64,000 nt of DNA from Branchiostoma belcheri (taxonomy: Eukaryota; Chordata; Leptocardii; Amphioxiformes; Branchiostomatidae), in assembly GCF_001625305.1 (NCBI RefSeq), contig NW_017803157.1:1357376-1421375 (forward strand). The letters run 5' to 3'. The notes below the pieces were generated by a model. That model did no database searches. It was not told the DNA's origin and saw only the letters and a program-made list of their open reading frames with translations. Every line of letters begins with the position of its first letter. Position 1 is the stretch's first letter. A program made the translations under genes and the position numbers. Shown here piece by piece: positions 27,316-40,676 of the stretch.

Positions 27316-28477
27316 ACATAGGCTTTCACAGAAAATATTCAGCTGATATTACCCTTTATGCACCCAGCGGCCGCACTAGACATAGTTTAGAGCTTAAATC
27401 GAAAACACTACATCCTCCAATGCACAAGCACATATCTGTAACCACTCGCCACTGCCGCCCTCTCTTATATTACATGGGTCACAAATTATATCAATAGCCT
27501 GTCCTTTCAGACTGATTTAAAGCCACAAATACATTTGCAGCTAGCGCTCTCGTCACCTTGGGGTCTGGGATGCATGAAATAGAAGCCCGGGTCAGAAAGG
27601 TCCACATCTTATTTTACGCAACGGTTTCCCATTTTCCAATGGCCTGTTTCTTAATCAACTGATTATTTAGAGTGATTAGAGCCACTCTTACGCCTCTATT
27701 CCCCGTAGTGTGTGCCATCAAGCCTTAGTTATAATGGATAAAGAGGCTTACCTTAGACCATCTACGTGCGGACTTTGTATTGATTGTAGCGAATTTCAAT
27801 TGCGAGTCCTACACGCTTTGTCTGTAATTGAGCAATCTTGCCTTCGACCCACCAAGTATCGATAACGAAATGGGGAGTAAAATGTTCATGAACCGCCATG
27901 GCAGAAGTAACTTCACGTTTTTCAAGGAGAGTAATATTTTCTACAACAACTACTACTACTAGGTATAGATATTGGTATTTTCTAAATATATTTTAAAATA
28001 TATAGTTCAAAACAATTTTGACTTCTGCATTCTATGAAGCAAAATCAGCCGTCCCCCATTTATATTGTTATCTATTTGTTACAATCAAACTGTTCTGATA
28101 TATTCGTGCTATAAAACCTGTTTAACCTAGATTTTTGTCGCGTCGTTCTTGAAAGCAAATTGGATTGTCTGCATGCTTGTAAGCCAAAGGACAGGTTACA
28201 TCCGTCGTCTAATTCCCTTATCCTCCCGCGTCTCTTTGTCTGCCCACTTTATTAACTTCAATTACATCTTAAATTGGCGCCCCCTATTCAACGATATTGG
28301 CGCACATTGTACTCATGACATCAGTGTGATGTAATGCAACAGCGCCAACGCCCGCTGTGATCATCATTTACTTCGCTATCACGGCACCGATTCAATTTCA
28401 CACTGTACACATTTACATTGACGACTTCCTTGCCCTTCTCAGATACTCCGGGTAAAGGCCGCAAGGTTTCCTCCCTC

Positions 28478-29110
28478 GTCATCAAAGTGTCTTATCATCT
28501 TCGCATGACCTGTAGCTCTAGTCATCAAGCCGAGTCTAGGTTGTGTGTCACAAGAACCTCTGGGACCGTTCATGCGGTGTTACTGTGTTTCTCTTAATAT
28601 TAAAGATAGTGCCTCATATCTAAATATACTACCATTCTACAGTGATATCCACGGTGGGTAATGATAATATGTGCAATTTTGTCTTCCTGATTGTAGAGTC
28701 TTTTACTCTTCTACCGTGGAAACATTGTCATCAAAGTGTTTTATCATCTTTGCATGACCTGAAGCTCTCATCATGAAGCCGAGACACGGACTCTGGATTG
28801 TTTGTAGGAAGAAACTTTGGGGCTGCACATGTTGCACTGTGTGTTTCTCTTGCTAAGTTAGTAATGGCAATGATGATAATACAATTTTGTTTTCCTGATT
28901 ATCATCAAAACATCATCATCACCTGTAGCACTCGTCATCAAGGCGAGGCACTCGCAAGCAAGAACATTTGGGACTGCACATGTTGCACTGTGTGTTACTC
29001 TTGCTAATTATAAGTTAGTGACTAAAATTTAAATATACTACCCTCCTACAGTAAATCCACGGCGGGTACTGAAATTTTGCCTTGTTGAATATGTAGTGTC
29101 TATAACTCTG
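28478..29110 (+). repeat. Three imperfect tandem units
   Basis: Units starting near 28478, 28727 and 28905 each have GTCATCAA or similar, ATGACCTG or ACCTGTAGC, TCATCAAGCCGAG-like, GGGACTGCACATG-like, and TGTGTTTCTCTTGCT-like blocks. Unit 3 continues into a TACTACC...CACGG(C/T)GGGTA block also present after unit 1. Confidence 0.65.
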
Positions 29111-29499
29111 CTACCGCGTACCGTAATGTTGACTGGTTTCCATGGTCCAATGCCGAAGTGGAAAATACAATATCTGCTGTATCGAATTAAAATATGAACA
29201 CCAACATCTTGAGTCATAGAGTGGAAGGAATGTATGATGAGTTAAACATAATAGATGCAATAAAGTCACCGTGAAGGAAGCATATACGCCGTTTGAAACA
29301 CCAATATGCCATCGGTAACACAGCCCACTTCCTTTCCAAACCCCGTGAGTAACCTCGATGATCTTCTTGGCTGATCTTACTCCACTCAACTCTGAATGTC
29401 AGTCCTCTTGTTATTCCAAACCTCACACCGTACGATTTGGACTCACGCTGGGCACAGCCTCGCGTTATTTGTGAAGAAGCTTCTAGCATCTGCAAGTTC

Positions 29500-29700
29500 G
29501 AGTCGAATATGTTTGGCCGGTGGTTGTCTGGTGTTCTGAAGTAGGTCTCGGTGTGGTTGGCAGTGTAATTTGACTCCAATTTAACTCAAATTTGGATTCG
29601 CATAGCGAGTTACTCTTGGTCTTAATCTGGTCAGACTGCTTCCAAACATCCGTGAACCTTGGTTGGCTGGTATTCAGGACAAGGTTACCAATGTGTAACA
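29500..29700 (-). repeat. Interspersed repeat family A, reverse copy
   Basis: It reads as the reverse complement of the 22.1-kb copy: GAAGTAGGTC, TGTGGTTGGCAGT, AATTTGACTCCAATTTAACT, AATCTGGTCAGACTGCTTCC and CCTTGGTTGGCTGG occur in that order. Confidence 0.6.
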
Positions 29701-30262
29701 AAGTCTTCAACAAAGAGGGCCCCATGGCCATATACAAAGCAACGCATGCATGGTACTCACAAACCTATCACGCTAGATAGACACGTAATGTTTATTCATA
29801 TACTCTAACCATGTCCGTGACCAAACTACAATTGCAAAGATTACTGCGGATGACACACGCCGTGCTCAGAGCAAAACCGGCCAATCGGCTTATATTCCTC
29901 ATCGACTTACAGCATCGAAACATCGACCAGCTGGCAGCATCAATTAAACAAGCCTCTCCAATTGTCTTCGGGTTACCGGTAATTTATGTCCCGTGTGGCT
30001 CTTCAACGATCGGTGAGAAGACCTTATGACTTGCTCAAACGGCATCTAATGACTAACTTGTTGGGGTAGATATGGAATGAATGCCTTCCTGCGTTTACAA
30101 TGAATTGCGTTATCTGAAGGTAATAAATACATGTGACAGGAAATGCATCATTGTCGATACTCGTTACGTATATGACAAATATTGTCCAAGTTTATTATCT
30201 TAGGTAACAGAGCTCTGCAATGAAGTTACATACAAGAACATGAGCTATAAACGTATTACAGA

Positions 30263-30263
<1 letters not shown>

Positions 30264-30295
<32 letters not shown>
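30264..30295 (+). repeat. (TA)n microsatellite
   Basis: An uninterrupted TA run of about 32 bases, roughly 800 bp upstream of exon 1 of the chimeric receptor gene. Confidence 0.9.
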
Positions 30296-30301
<6 letters not shown>

Positions 30302-31111
30302 ATATTACAACCATTAAGTATAGATTGCATAAACTAGACGTGTTACAACATGAATAACGTGTTACTCATCTCCAAACTAACATAGCATAATTCTTTAAAA
30401 AGTATGACTTGAATATAATGTTGTACGGAAAGTTCCCAAGAGTAGTGAATATTTCCACATGACCAAGACCAGTCTACATACGTAACAAGGACGATTCCGA
30501 ACTATCCCTCTTGTAAATCTATATTTCTGAGTGAGAACTGAGTTGAAGCTTTACTGTCAGCAAATGATGAACATTTACAGTGCCGTAAAAATGTTACCAA
30601 ATCCCAACACGTCCGCAATGAATGGATTCCCCAATGCCTTGACGCGACTCTATTTTCCGTAAAACCTCCCCAGCTCCCACCATCTCAGAATGATTGATTA
30701 ATCTGTAAATGTTGTTGACAATTTCATTTCCCTTCTGTGCGAGCCCCGCTAAATGTGTCTCTACCAAGCCAGGTTGTCGGGCAGAGGCAATGCTGAATGG
30801 ATTAAACCCACGTATTTGAGTGTGGTCTCATGAAGACTCCAACCGCCAATCAACGCCTCTGTACTGGCATCATTGGATATTCATGTCCCCCTGGGCTTAA
30901 CTAGTATTTGTCCAACCGCTAAGACAGGCGCCAGTCCCGGTTGTTATGCAAGGTGAGACAAGAGCAGTCTAGTCCTCTCCACATCTCACCAGAACAGGTT
31001 ATCTCCCACGCCGGCAGTAAAACCGAGCTGAGGAAATTATCGGTCGACAGAACGACCACTCTGCGCTGCTGAATTTTCCTCGTTACGGACGTGGTTACGA
31101 GTCTCAGAGAG

Positions 31112-31214
31112 ATGGACAGTAAACCTTCAGTCGTGTTATACCGCTGCGGCATGGGGCATCTAGTGGTGGTACCCCTCCTTCTCTTCCTTTTCACTGCAGA
31201 ACCACTCGTTTCAG
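31112..31214 (+). CDS. Exon 1: signal peptide
   Basis: The ATG at 31112 opens a frame MDSKPSVVLYRCGMGHL followed by a hydrophobic run (VVVPLLLFLF) and a small-residue cleavage region (TAEPLVSG). An inner Met at residue 14 would give a more compact signal peptide. The donor CAG|GTAAGC is a near-perfect consensus and leaves phase 1, exactly what the first CUB exon needs. Assignment to the same gene crosses an 11.3-kb intron and rests on phase, strand and the need for a secretion signal; it is inference. Confidence 0.6.
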
Positions 31215-34200
31215 GTAAGCATTTAATGTTGAAATTTGAACATTTGGTAAAACTGTCTTTTCATTTGAACATCACGTAGATGCCGCGACATGTAAAACGT
31301 GTACTGTACCTGATTCATGTTATCGAAACTTTGTGCCTTCGCAGTCCGTATTTCTGATGCAGGGTTACAGAACACCCTGTATTTTTTAAAGTAAAAACTA
31401 AGGTAAGGAGGAAGGTAAATAGTGTTAACATGTATTTCCTGTCTCTTCACAAGTTCTCATGTGCAGCGAGGTTCTGTAAATTGCTACTAAGTTTCCTTCG
31501 TTGTCGTGTACTTTTCTTGAAATCAGTACTTCGTGTATTTCAGTCCACACGTTTTGAATATATGAAGTATTATGCTGATCGTAATAATTCTCATTTTAAT
31601 GTGTAGAAATTGTATTTTATTGCCAGCAGTCTAGTTGTGTATATCACTTCATCAATTCAGCCTTCGGGCTGCGACTGTTGTGATATACATATAGTTGATG
31701 CCGTAAAACCAAGAAATAAGGTCACAAGACATAAAAGACCTTCTTTTCTTGCTCATACCCTGTGAAATATCTGTAGTAGCAGTGTAATCAATGCCACCTC
31801 ATTCGGCATACTAATCACGATCCGCCTTCCCCAGACCCTGCCACTTTTTCACCACTGTCAATACGTCGGTGTGGAGCTAACCACAAATGAATGGGTCTTA
31901 GTGAGGGATTGGACATGCGATGTCTACGGGTATATATTACTGCTCATCCTCGGTCAGATAATTACGACTTCGGGATTGATCTACACCTCAAGTTCGTTGG
32001 ATTGTGTTTCTTTGTGATTATTCCTTCCTCCGGTACACTATTTCCCGTCCGTCCGGTCTAGAGAAGGTTGCGTTCTGTCATCCCTTCCCTGCTAACAACA
32101 CAGCCTGGCACCTCTGATGGTTCCGCACTGTCATTCACATGTCAGGGGAACCATGTTGCAGTCGTGCGTGAGAATTTGAACTTTAGCAATGTAATTGCCT
32201 ATCAGTACAACCATTCTGCCTTGGTGATGATAAATATGGCACCTAGGCAAATATTTCTCACATGTCGTCTTGTTTCAATATCAACGTAGCTGTAAAAGGA
32301 AGCTCCTGTCGATTTCTTTTTCCCCTCACGTTGGTAGATGCAGTGACAGATATATAGTAGATTGCCTCAGATATTTCATATTTGACGGCTCACATTTCAT
32401 ATCCTCGGTCCGTTGGTTCTCATGCATTTCGCAAGACGACATGAAAGGAAAGGGTGATTTATTATAGACCCTCGCCATGCAGTTTGGTTGTGTGCAAAAT
32501 TAACGTGGCACAAAGAAGGTACCTAGTGTAGGTCTTAGGTAGCAATGAAGCGTCTCTAGCATTTACTTGGCATTTTATGACCGCCGAAACGCACAGAAAT
32601 ACATTACGTATTTCTTCTAGCATTTTATTTAACGTAATAAATCTATCCATCAGATTTTGTATTTACCTGAGAAAATGACCTCCGTTGCACATCGGATAAC
32701 CCAATACGCATTTTTTTTACCTAAAGTCTATATAAAATAATACTGTGTTTAAAAAAATCGGTATATTCATAACTCTAGACAGGGATATTGAGTGGTCCTT
32801 AAAGCAGTAATTGTCGCCGGAAGACGTGGAAAGATTTTGATCTCTCCGGCACCGTGAATCAAACTATACGAGTTTTCTAACTGCTGTAACACGTTTATCT
32901 AACGAAAGTATCTCCGGGAAGCGATGCAGGGATTACGGCTGGAAGTGCAGCGCCAAATTTCGTATCTATGTTGAAAACGCCTCGGAGCTACTTGTAGGTA
33001 ACCGAGCCATTGTCTTTATCGATATATCCGCTGGCAAGCAGCACTGAGTAGCGAGGTGAAATCCTAATAGGGGGAAACCTGATAATCTGGTGAACTGGAG
33101 CAATTGCCATGCATGTGGGCAGAGTGTTCTTCTTCGCATTCGGCAGGCCGTGAATTCGACCCCCGGCCGAGTCATACCAAAGACTTTAAAAAATGGTACA
33201 TACTGCTTTCTGTCCTCAGCACTCTGCATTTGGGTCGTGTATGGTAGTTAAACACTATCAGCGGACCAGCCCGATGCTGTGGTGATTGCACAACTGTGTG
33301 GCCCAAGGGCTGTTGAACCGGAAATGGGCTTTAACTTTATCAGATAATCTAGTATGTGATAACAGTATCACTTTTCACAAAGAAAATCAAATATTCCGTT
33401 CTGAAAATGTGCACTTCATCTTATAACTTACATGAGTCATTCCGTAAACTTGCCTATGAGTTGTATTGTTTAGTAGCCAACACCCGGGCAAACTGCACCG
33501 AAATAAGCTGAGCTCTCATTAGTGGAAGTAATACCCATTACTCGCCCAGATTGAATCGGTTTCAGAAGAAAAACTACCCCCTATTATTTTCAATGTACTT
33601 CAATCGCGCCACAGACAACGCTGTCCACCTGCATACTAAATGCTACCTTCATTACTAACATAGAGGCAGGAGACACCATGGGTGTAATACATATCACTCA
33701 AGCATGGGAAGATTTTGTTTAATGGCCAGTTTCGGGAAGAGGTATAATGGATAGCTCGTGGCCATTAAGACAGAATCGAAAGCACAACTCAGTGTGGGTT
33801 CAATATCTGGTTCAAAGTCCTCGCATGGTCAATGGATGTGTATGATGGAAATCGTGCCCAATGTAGCAAAAAGTAATTTGCTCTTTATCACTTCTGCGTA
33901 CTTCAGGGTTCTCGTGTGCGCTAATCTTCCAGTCCGATCCACCAAAATAAATTCGATACGCTCTGGTGTACCAGCTTTCTGACGCTCAAATTCACCGACT
34001 AGAAATATGGAGAATGGAATATTATAAAAGCTGTGTGATCTATGAAGGTAGAATACAAATTTAGGCAGCATAGAACTCTGTAACCATATTTATGTTTACC
34101 GAAGGAAAACATTGTTTTTGCTATGTTTCCTCTTCTTCCGTTCCAAACACTGACCTCTGATCTGGCCAATGACTTGATTTGTTGACGTCTCGCGAGCTCA

Positions 34201-37200
34201 CGATGGTAACTAGTGTTGGGTTACATAATGTTGCAATTTTATAGTAGGAGGGATTTAGACTCCTGTCTAACAATTTATATGAATGTATTTGACTAAAAAT
34301 AAACAGAGCAGACCATATGCAAAGGTAAACATTATGCATTTGCTTTGTCAAATGTTACCTTTCTGGTTAAGTTTACATTTCTTTGTTTCAAAAAGTAGAG
34401 ATACAATATAGACTCTACGTTTTGAAAAATGTTCTGGCTCACATTCTCACCATGTGGCATTAATAAACACACATTAGTTTCCCAAAGGCCTAGACAATTT
34501 GACTATTTCCACTGACGTTTACAAATGAAGAAGCAGTTATCTTTTACGCCCTAAGCTTCCCACCTTGCATGTTCGTTTGCAAATGACTAACGTATCTAGT
34601 ATCTCAGTCATCCATCACTCCCAAATCCTCCTTTTAAACCACGAGAAACAATGCATCATTGGAAGTCCAGATTACTTTCTACCGTTTAGATTCTCAGAAC
34701 CACCGCCTGCTTTATCTGTAGACTATACTGCACAAAGAACTGGTGTCTGACGTGTCATTTGTTTTACTCAACACGCCATTCTGAACTCGCAGAGACGAAT
34801 TCACACGGGATAAACCAAGGAGACAAACAAAACATGCGGCAGATGCAGTACTGGTTCTCATGGGAACTATACCAGAATGTCTAGTTGAAATACCAGCTAC
34901 ATGAAGATGAGAATTGGTTCGCTCATTTCACCCATCAGAATCAATTCCTTAACAGTTACCTTACTTTATTTAGTGAGAAATCATGCAAGCCAAAGCATAC
35001 ATTGTTTCTGAATATTAGTTCAATAACTACAACGTTTCCCTCTCATGTTGGCAACTCGAATAATTATTGAAGCGATTCCTTACGGCATGGAGCAAAAAGC
35101 TGTCTGTCTAGACGCTGCAGATTTCTGAAGTTCATGAGCCACCTTTGGGTCTCATTAGCTGGGAGAGGGCGAATCTTGTTTCATTAACACGGATTAGGAT
35201 TATACAACTACAAACAATTGCGGGGCAAATTGAAAGGTGTTGCAAAACATGTCATCACACAATATTCATAGTCGTGTCTGTGCCAAAAGAAATGCGGGGA
35301 TATTGGAAGCTTGTCTGTGTGAAATGACTGTTGGTCACCAAAGAAAGCCGTGGGTCTACTTTTGCATTTAATCTTCTTATTTCCTTCCAAAAGACCTCTG
35401 AACATGTGAACAACGAGAGGCCTTTTAGTATTGACACTGTTCACACTCACACATCCTCTCTGTGTCACTGTGGTCTTCACGTCCTGAAGAGGATTATAGA
35501 GAAGTAACCCTTCACCTGTGTTTATGGCAGGTTACAACGGATGAGTACGACCAAATTGAATTCCAGATGACTGAAACGCCTCTCTGTAAATGATATGTTA
35601 CCTGCTAGCCAGTCCTGACGAGGACAACGCTTGTATTCTTCCACTCGTTAACTTATATTTGTAAGATTTTGAACCGAAATAAGAAGTCCTGACCAAGACA
35701 ATGATTGGGCCGCATTATTCGACTCGTAAGTTTGTATTCACAAGATTTTGAACCAAAATAACGCGAGAATTTTAAACTAGCATGGTATCCTGGAGTAGCA
35801 GTTTTATCGCGCTATGTCAGATGCTTCAAGTATAAAAAAATAATGACAAAAGTGCTAAGAAGTGGTGGTAACTTTAAATATCAATAGATTCCCTCGTCCA
35901 AAATAATTTTTGCTTTGACGTCCTGAAATTGCATTGGGTTGACTGCCATTAAAACAGAGAAAAGAGACGTGATGGAACATACGATCGGTCACTCACTCAG
36001 TGTATTCTACGAGTGTCGGCGTTAACCGACTCTCATGAATAAATCGATAGTGATCTGTCGGGATGGAAGGTCCACCACTCTCCATAAAGCTTCAGTGGTT
36101 ACGAAAGTGCAACAAATGCCGAGGGCTTTACGGTTGCATACATAGACATATTGCATGCCAACGTCAATCATACACATATAAACTTTTAAGTTTTCTTGGT
36201 CAACTTTATTGCCTCATGTTATATGCAACTGCAATTCAGCTTAGAAACAACCATGCATTTTTACCGATTGTAGCGCGCACAGTCTGCTAGGAACAGTCTG
36301 CAAAGCACCGTGAAACGAAGCAAGTCACAAAACTCTTTAGACAGCCTAACAGATGGTGCCTTCCTATGAGGACCTCGAGCACCCATGTTTGTGGGAAATT
36401 GCCGCCCGCCCGTTTCATGTCACCAATAAATATTGTTTCTCTTTGGGACCACTTTATCGAGGAACAGACGGATGAAAAATTATTGGCATGGCATCGGTTT
36501 ATGTATGCATCACATTTCGTGCTGTCTGTAGCCTGGGTTCCTGTGCCATGATATGAAGAAGCTGTAAGGACGAAAGTTGAAAGACAGTTGGAATTGGAAT
36601 GGATGAATGTTAAGGTCGGTGTGCATAATACCGTTGTAAAGAGGGGCGTGCCACAGTATCTTCTCAAGAACAAAGATTGTGGCAGATGTTATGTACATAA
36701 CATCAGACAAATTAAAGCAGGTGACGATTGATTGTGTATAATCAATACATTTGCATTGTTAGCATTATTTGATAATGTGACGAGTATCTAGGTAATAATC
36801 TATACGTTATTAAATATTTTACACAACATTCTAAAGCGGATTCTGTATTTCTAAGCATGTATGTTCCAAAGCATATACATTGCAACACGTCCGGTGGCTG
36901 CCGGAAGATGGTGGAGCCATATGATACAGCTAAACCAGTCATTCATTAATCTATTCCTTTTGTCTTCATATGTGAAGCTATTGAAAGCCAAGATGCAGCG
37001 ATAGATGGCATTCAGTCGTCCTATATGAGATGAAATACCGCTTTATCATGAAGCTTCATTATGTAACACACTAGGGCGATAAAAAAGTAAAATTTTATGG
37101 TCATTTCTTTACAAATTAAGTTGGATCATCAAATACTCTATTGCAAATATGTGCCATTCAAGAAGTGAAGAGGCAAAAATACGACTGTGTTCGAAAAATC

Positions 37201-40200
37201 AAACAAAACAACAGCCAACATGTTTTTTGTGTGCAACATGTTAAATTATATTTTCCTTTAAAATTGCAATTATCTTGAGAATTTCAAATCAGCCCGTGGC
37301 AAGTGTCATGTAATGAAAGTGTAAAGCGTACCCCTCTCTGATCAATGAAGACTGTTGTTGCACGACCGAATAATGGGCGACACGAAGGCGTAACAGCGCT
37401 GATGAGTCCCCCATGGCAGCTTCATTAACCTCCAGGCATGAACAATTACGCACCGGCACTCTCTCTGCAACAAAGGCGGCAAGGTACCTTCAACAAAGGC
37501 GTCAATGTACCGTCAATGTATTGTCAACATATTGGTCTTCTTGCATGCTGAATAGATGGTTGAAATCGCCGATAATATCCCTTTTTGGTCCTATTTTTAC
37601 TATAATCTATTCTGCCTGCAAAGGAATCTGGTGGAGGCTACTTTCAACAAATTCGTCAAGGTAGTCTCCTTTGCATGTTAGATGTAGTTGAAATCGGCCA
37701 ATTGTATTTTCGGCCGATTTCTACTATTAATTCAGCCTGCGACGTTGAACTGATCGTTTGTCAAGATAAAAAGAAGAATTCAGCCTGCAAAGAGTCTTGT
37801 GAAGACTACTTTCTACAAAGGTGTCAAGGTCCTTTCAACAAATCTACATTGTCGTTGACCTCTGCTGAAGTAACGGGCAGCTTGAAAAGGTTCCTGGGGC
37901 CACCATGGATCAAAGCCTCATCCCGCCATTCTGTATATGGATTTCGCATTTCCCCCTCTGTTGTTGAGCCAAGTATGAGCCATGATCGTTTCTCTGGCGC
38001 TGGACGTTTGTCTAGATATCCACAGTCTAGACGAATTTTCATAGACAAATCCATTGATGCACCTCTGAACCCGTGGCGGTGGATGGATGTTTCCTCGCAG
38101 GTAGACAGATAAGGGGGGTAATGTGGTCCCATTCCTTTAGCTTCAATGGTAACAAATTGGCTTTACACCCGAGCGTTTATCAGCTAACCATCTGAATGGG
38201 TGAAGAATCACTATTGTCTGAAACTATCAGTCCTAGGGCCGGGCGGTTCGGCATTGTGGCTCCAGTACAGTGTTACAGGTTGGGGTGACCAGCCTCATTT
38301 AACTAGTGTACCCAGAATCGATATATTATAGTCAGTTTTCCATCTCTTGAGATCTAAACTTGTACAATACTCATACACTATCTAATTTTTTGCAAATAAT
38401 GTTCTCATACACTATATCACTAGACATTATGGATCCAGTAGAGTGTTACAGGTTGGGGTGGCCATTACCAGTCTCATTGAACTAGAATACCCAGGATCGA
38501 TATATTATAGTCAGTATTCTATCTCTTGAGATCTAAACGTGTACAATCCCCATTCACTATATCTGATATGTTCTGTATACACGCGAAGTTCAAATTGCAC
38601 CAATCTTAACCATGACCATGCAATCAGTACTTATCGGCGAATCAGCCCAAGCTCCGACAGGCATGTCCCGGCATATGGCGCGTGGACGCCTTGTGGATGC
38701 AGCTGCTCCAGGGGGTGACCTGGAGTCCATCAGGTTGTTGATTGAAAGATTGGATTACCCGCTGTAAAACTCGGCCATTAGCGGTACAATACGGGGTTAG
38801 GCCACGCCGCAGGCCTGAAAGCCGAGCAGCCAGCCTTCCCTTTGTGCATTTGTCGATTGAATTATAGTGATTACTTGTAGGTCCCCACATTTAGCCTGTA
38901 GCAGTACCTTTGCAGACGGAGATGTATAGACTGAATTCATCGCGAGATGCATTAATGAAATGCACCTATACGTTAGACACGGTGTCAGGTATACAACATC
39001 AAGGAATACGCGAATGCTCTTACCACTGGGTATATGTTATGGTTGCCCATTTATTCATGGTGTGTTAGTAAGATGAGTAAGTCACCAAAGTATGATTTGC
39101 TCAAGCAACTGGATGGATTTTTTAAATCTATCAAATTACTTGACTAGCTGTTACTTTGGTATCTTCTTACCTGGATGTCTCACCTTCATCGACGAGTTTC
39201 TGATTCAAGCTACTGGAAAGAGCTGGTCAAAGCTAACTTAAAGGTAGTCAGTGTGGCAGACTCAATAAAGTTTCTAAGCGGTTCCAGTGTCGCCAATGAG
39301 GAATGATTGCAGTGCAGGCGTGTCGGATGGCTTGAGGGCTTTCCACTCGCCTTTACTTATTAGAATCTGGTACGACTAAGATTTATTGAATTGCTTGGCG
39401 GTATGATTAATATAGCTCCTGAACGGCGTAACGTTACGTTTCTAAACTTCCAATTGTTACGAGCTGATACAATGGTGCTGTAGGAGGGACTATTAAATTG
39501 GTGTACGGTGTTACGAGTTGAGAGCAAAAGCAGCTATTAGCAGTCAGAAGAATGCTGTTCTGTGAACATGATTCTGTGCAGAATATGGGCGGGGAAATGG
39601 GGTAGCAAATGACGGCTTAACCGGACACAGTGCCCCAGACTGCAGACATCTTTAGCAGTCAGGAGGGTATGCATGCGTGCCCCGACTGATAGGTTACTCC
39701 GTCTGTGAAATAGCTTTTTTCGTTCCAGTTGCCGGGATGACGATATGAAAGGGAGTTCAATACGTCTTCTTATGACCTTTAAAGTATGATACGGTTCCCT
39801 TAATACCATCATTCCATTTAGTTAGTTTTCGTCTATGGCATCGTAATTGCTGGAATCAGCCTGCTGCCTCTGCAAACGTGTGAGAAACTTTTATGATCTG
39901 CCAAATCCTAGCAGCACACGTACAGTAATTATAAATGGCACATTCCTTTTACCTGAACAATACGTCGAATAGCACACCAAATAACCAGAACGAGAAGTTA
40001 GCACTTTTAGATGACTTCATAACATAAGGGGAAGTAATCTCCGATTTGTTTCACGGCATTCCTTTCCATCAGACGCTCTACAGGGAAATCTAAGTGAGTC
40101 TCCAGTGTGTATGTCTGTAATTAAAATCAGGAAGACAAGTGCACAGGGCTCCACTCGTAGGTATCACAGAAGATAAGCCGGTGATCTGATAAACCTAATC

Positions 40201-40617
40201 ATATCCTCAAATGGGCTCAGATTACGGGTTTCATCTATGCTAAGATCTTAAACAAATTCCTCGTAGCCTTTCCGGATGGTGTGTTCGCTTCGCATTCATG
40301 AACGTCTGCTGCTCCTGACGCTCCAAGGTGACATTGACTTTGTGCATGTAGAAGGGAATCACGTCTCCATCCTGCCAACATAAGGGTATCAGCGCTGCTT
40401 TTCATCACCAAATGGCTGAGGCTTCCGTGGAAAAGGCGTAACGGGATGTGCATTTAGGGGATCACAGGCTCACACTACTTTATCTCTAATGGTTCTGTCT
40501 AAGAGATTGCAAATGCAAATTTCCGGTAAAGCTTTATCAAAGGCTTTGCAGATGCAGAAAACATTGAAAGGTGTGTGATAGCTTGAAGTTGTCGAGCCCA
40601 AAGCAGATCAAGGAAGT

Positions 40618-40676
<59 letters not shown>

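Larger units (their letters stand above)
20307..31111. other. 3' flank of the NPFF receptor-like gene and intergenic repeats
   Basis: Possible AATAAA polyadenylation signals lie far downstream (for example near 21640). Otherwise only the listed repeats, LINE fragment and microsatellite are recognisable. No coding exon with domain support was found on either strand. Confidence 0.5.

Noticed and set aside
36287..36673. 128-codon minus-strand frame
   Set aside because: No domain, no neighbouring exons and chance composition; it is inside the large first intron.
37675..38112. 145-codon + frame and its 102-codon minus-strand counterpart
   Set aside because: Both frames are open over the same stretch, part of which is a degenerate tandem repeat; no domain is recognisable in either. 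A transposon protein fragment is possible but unsupported.
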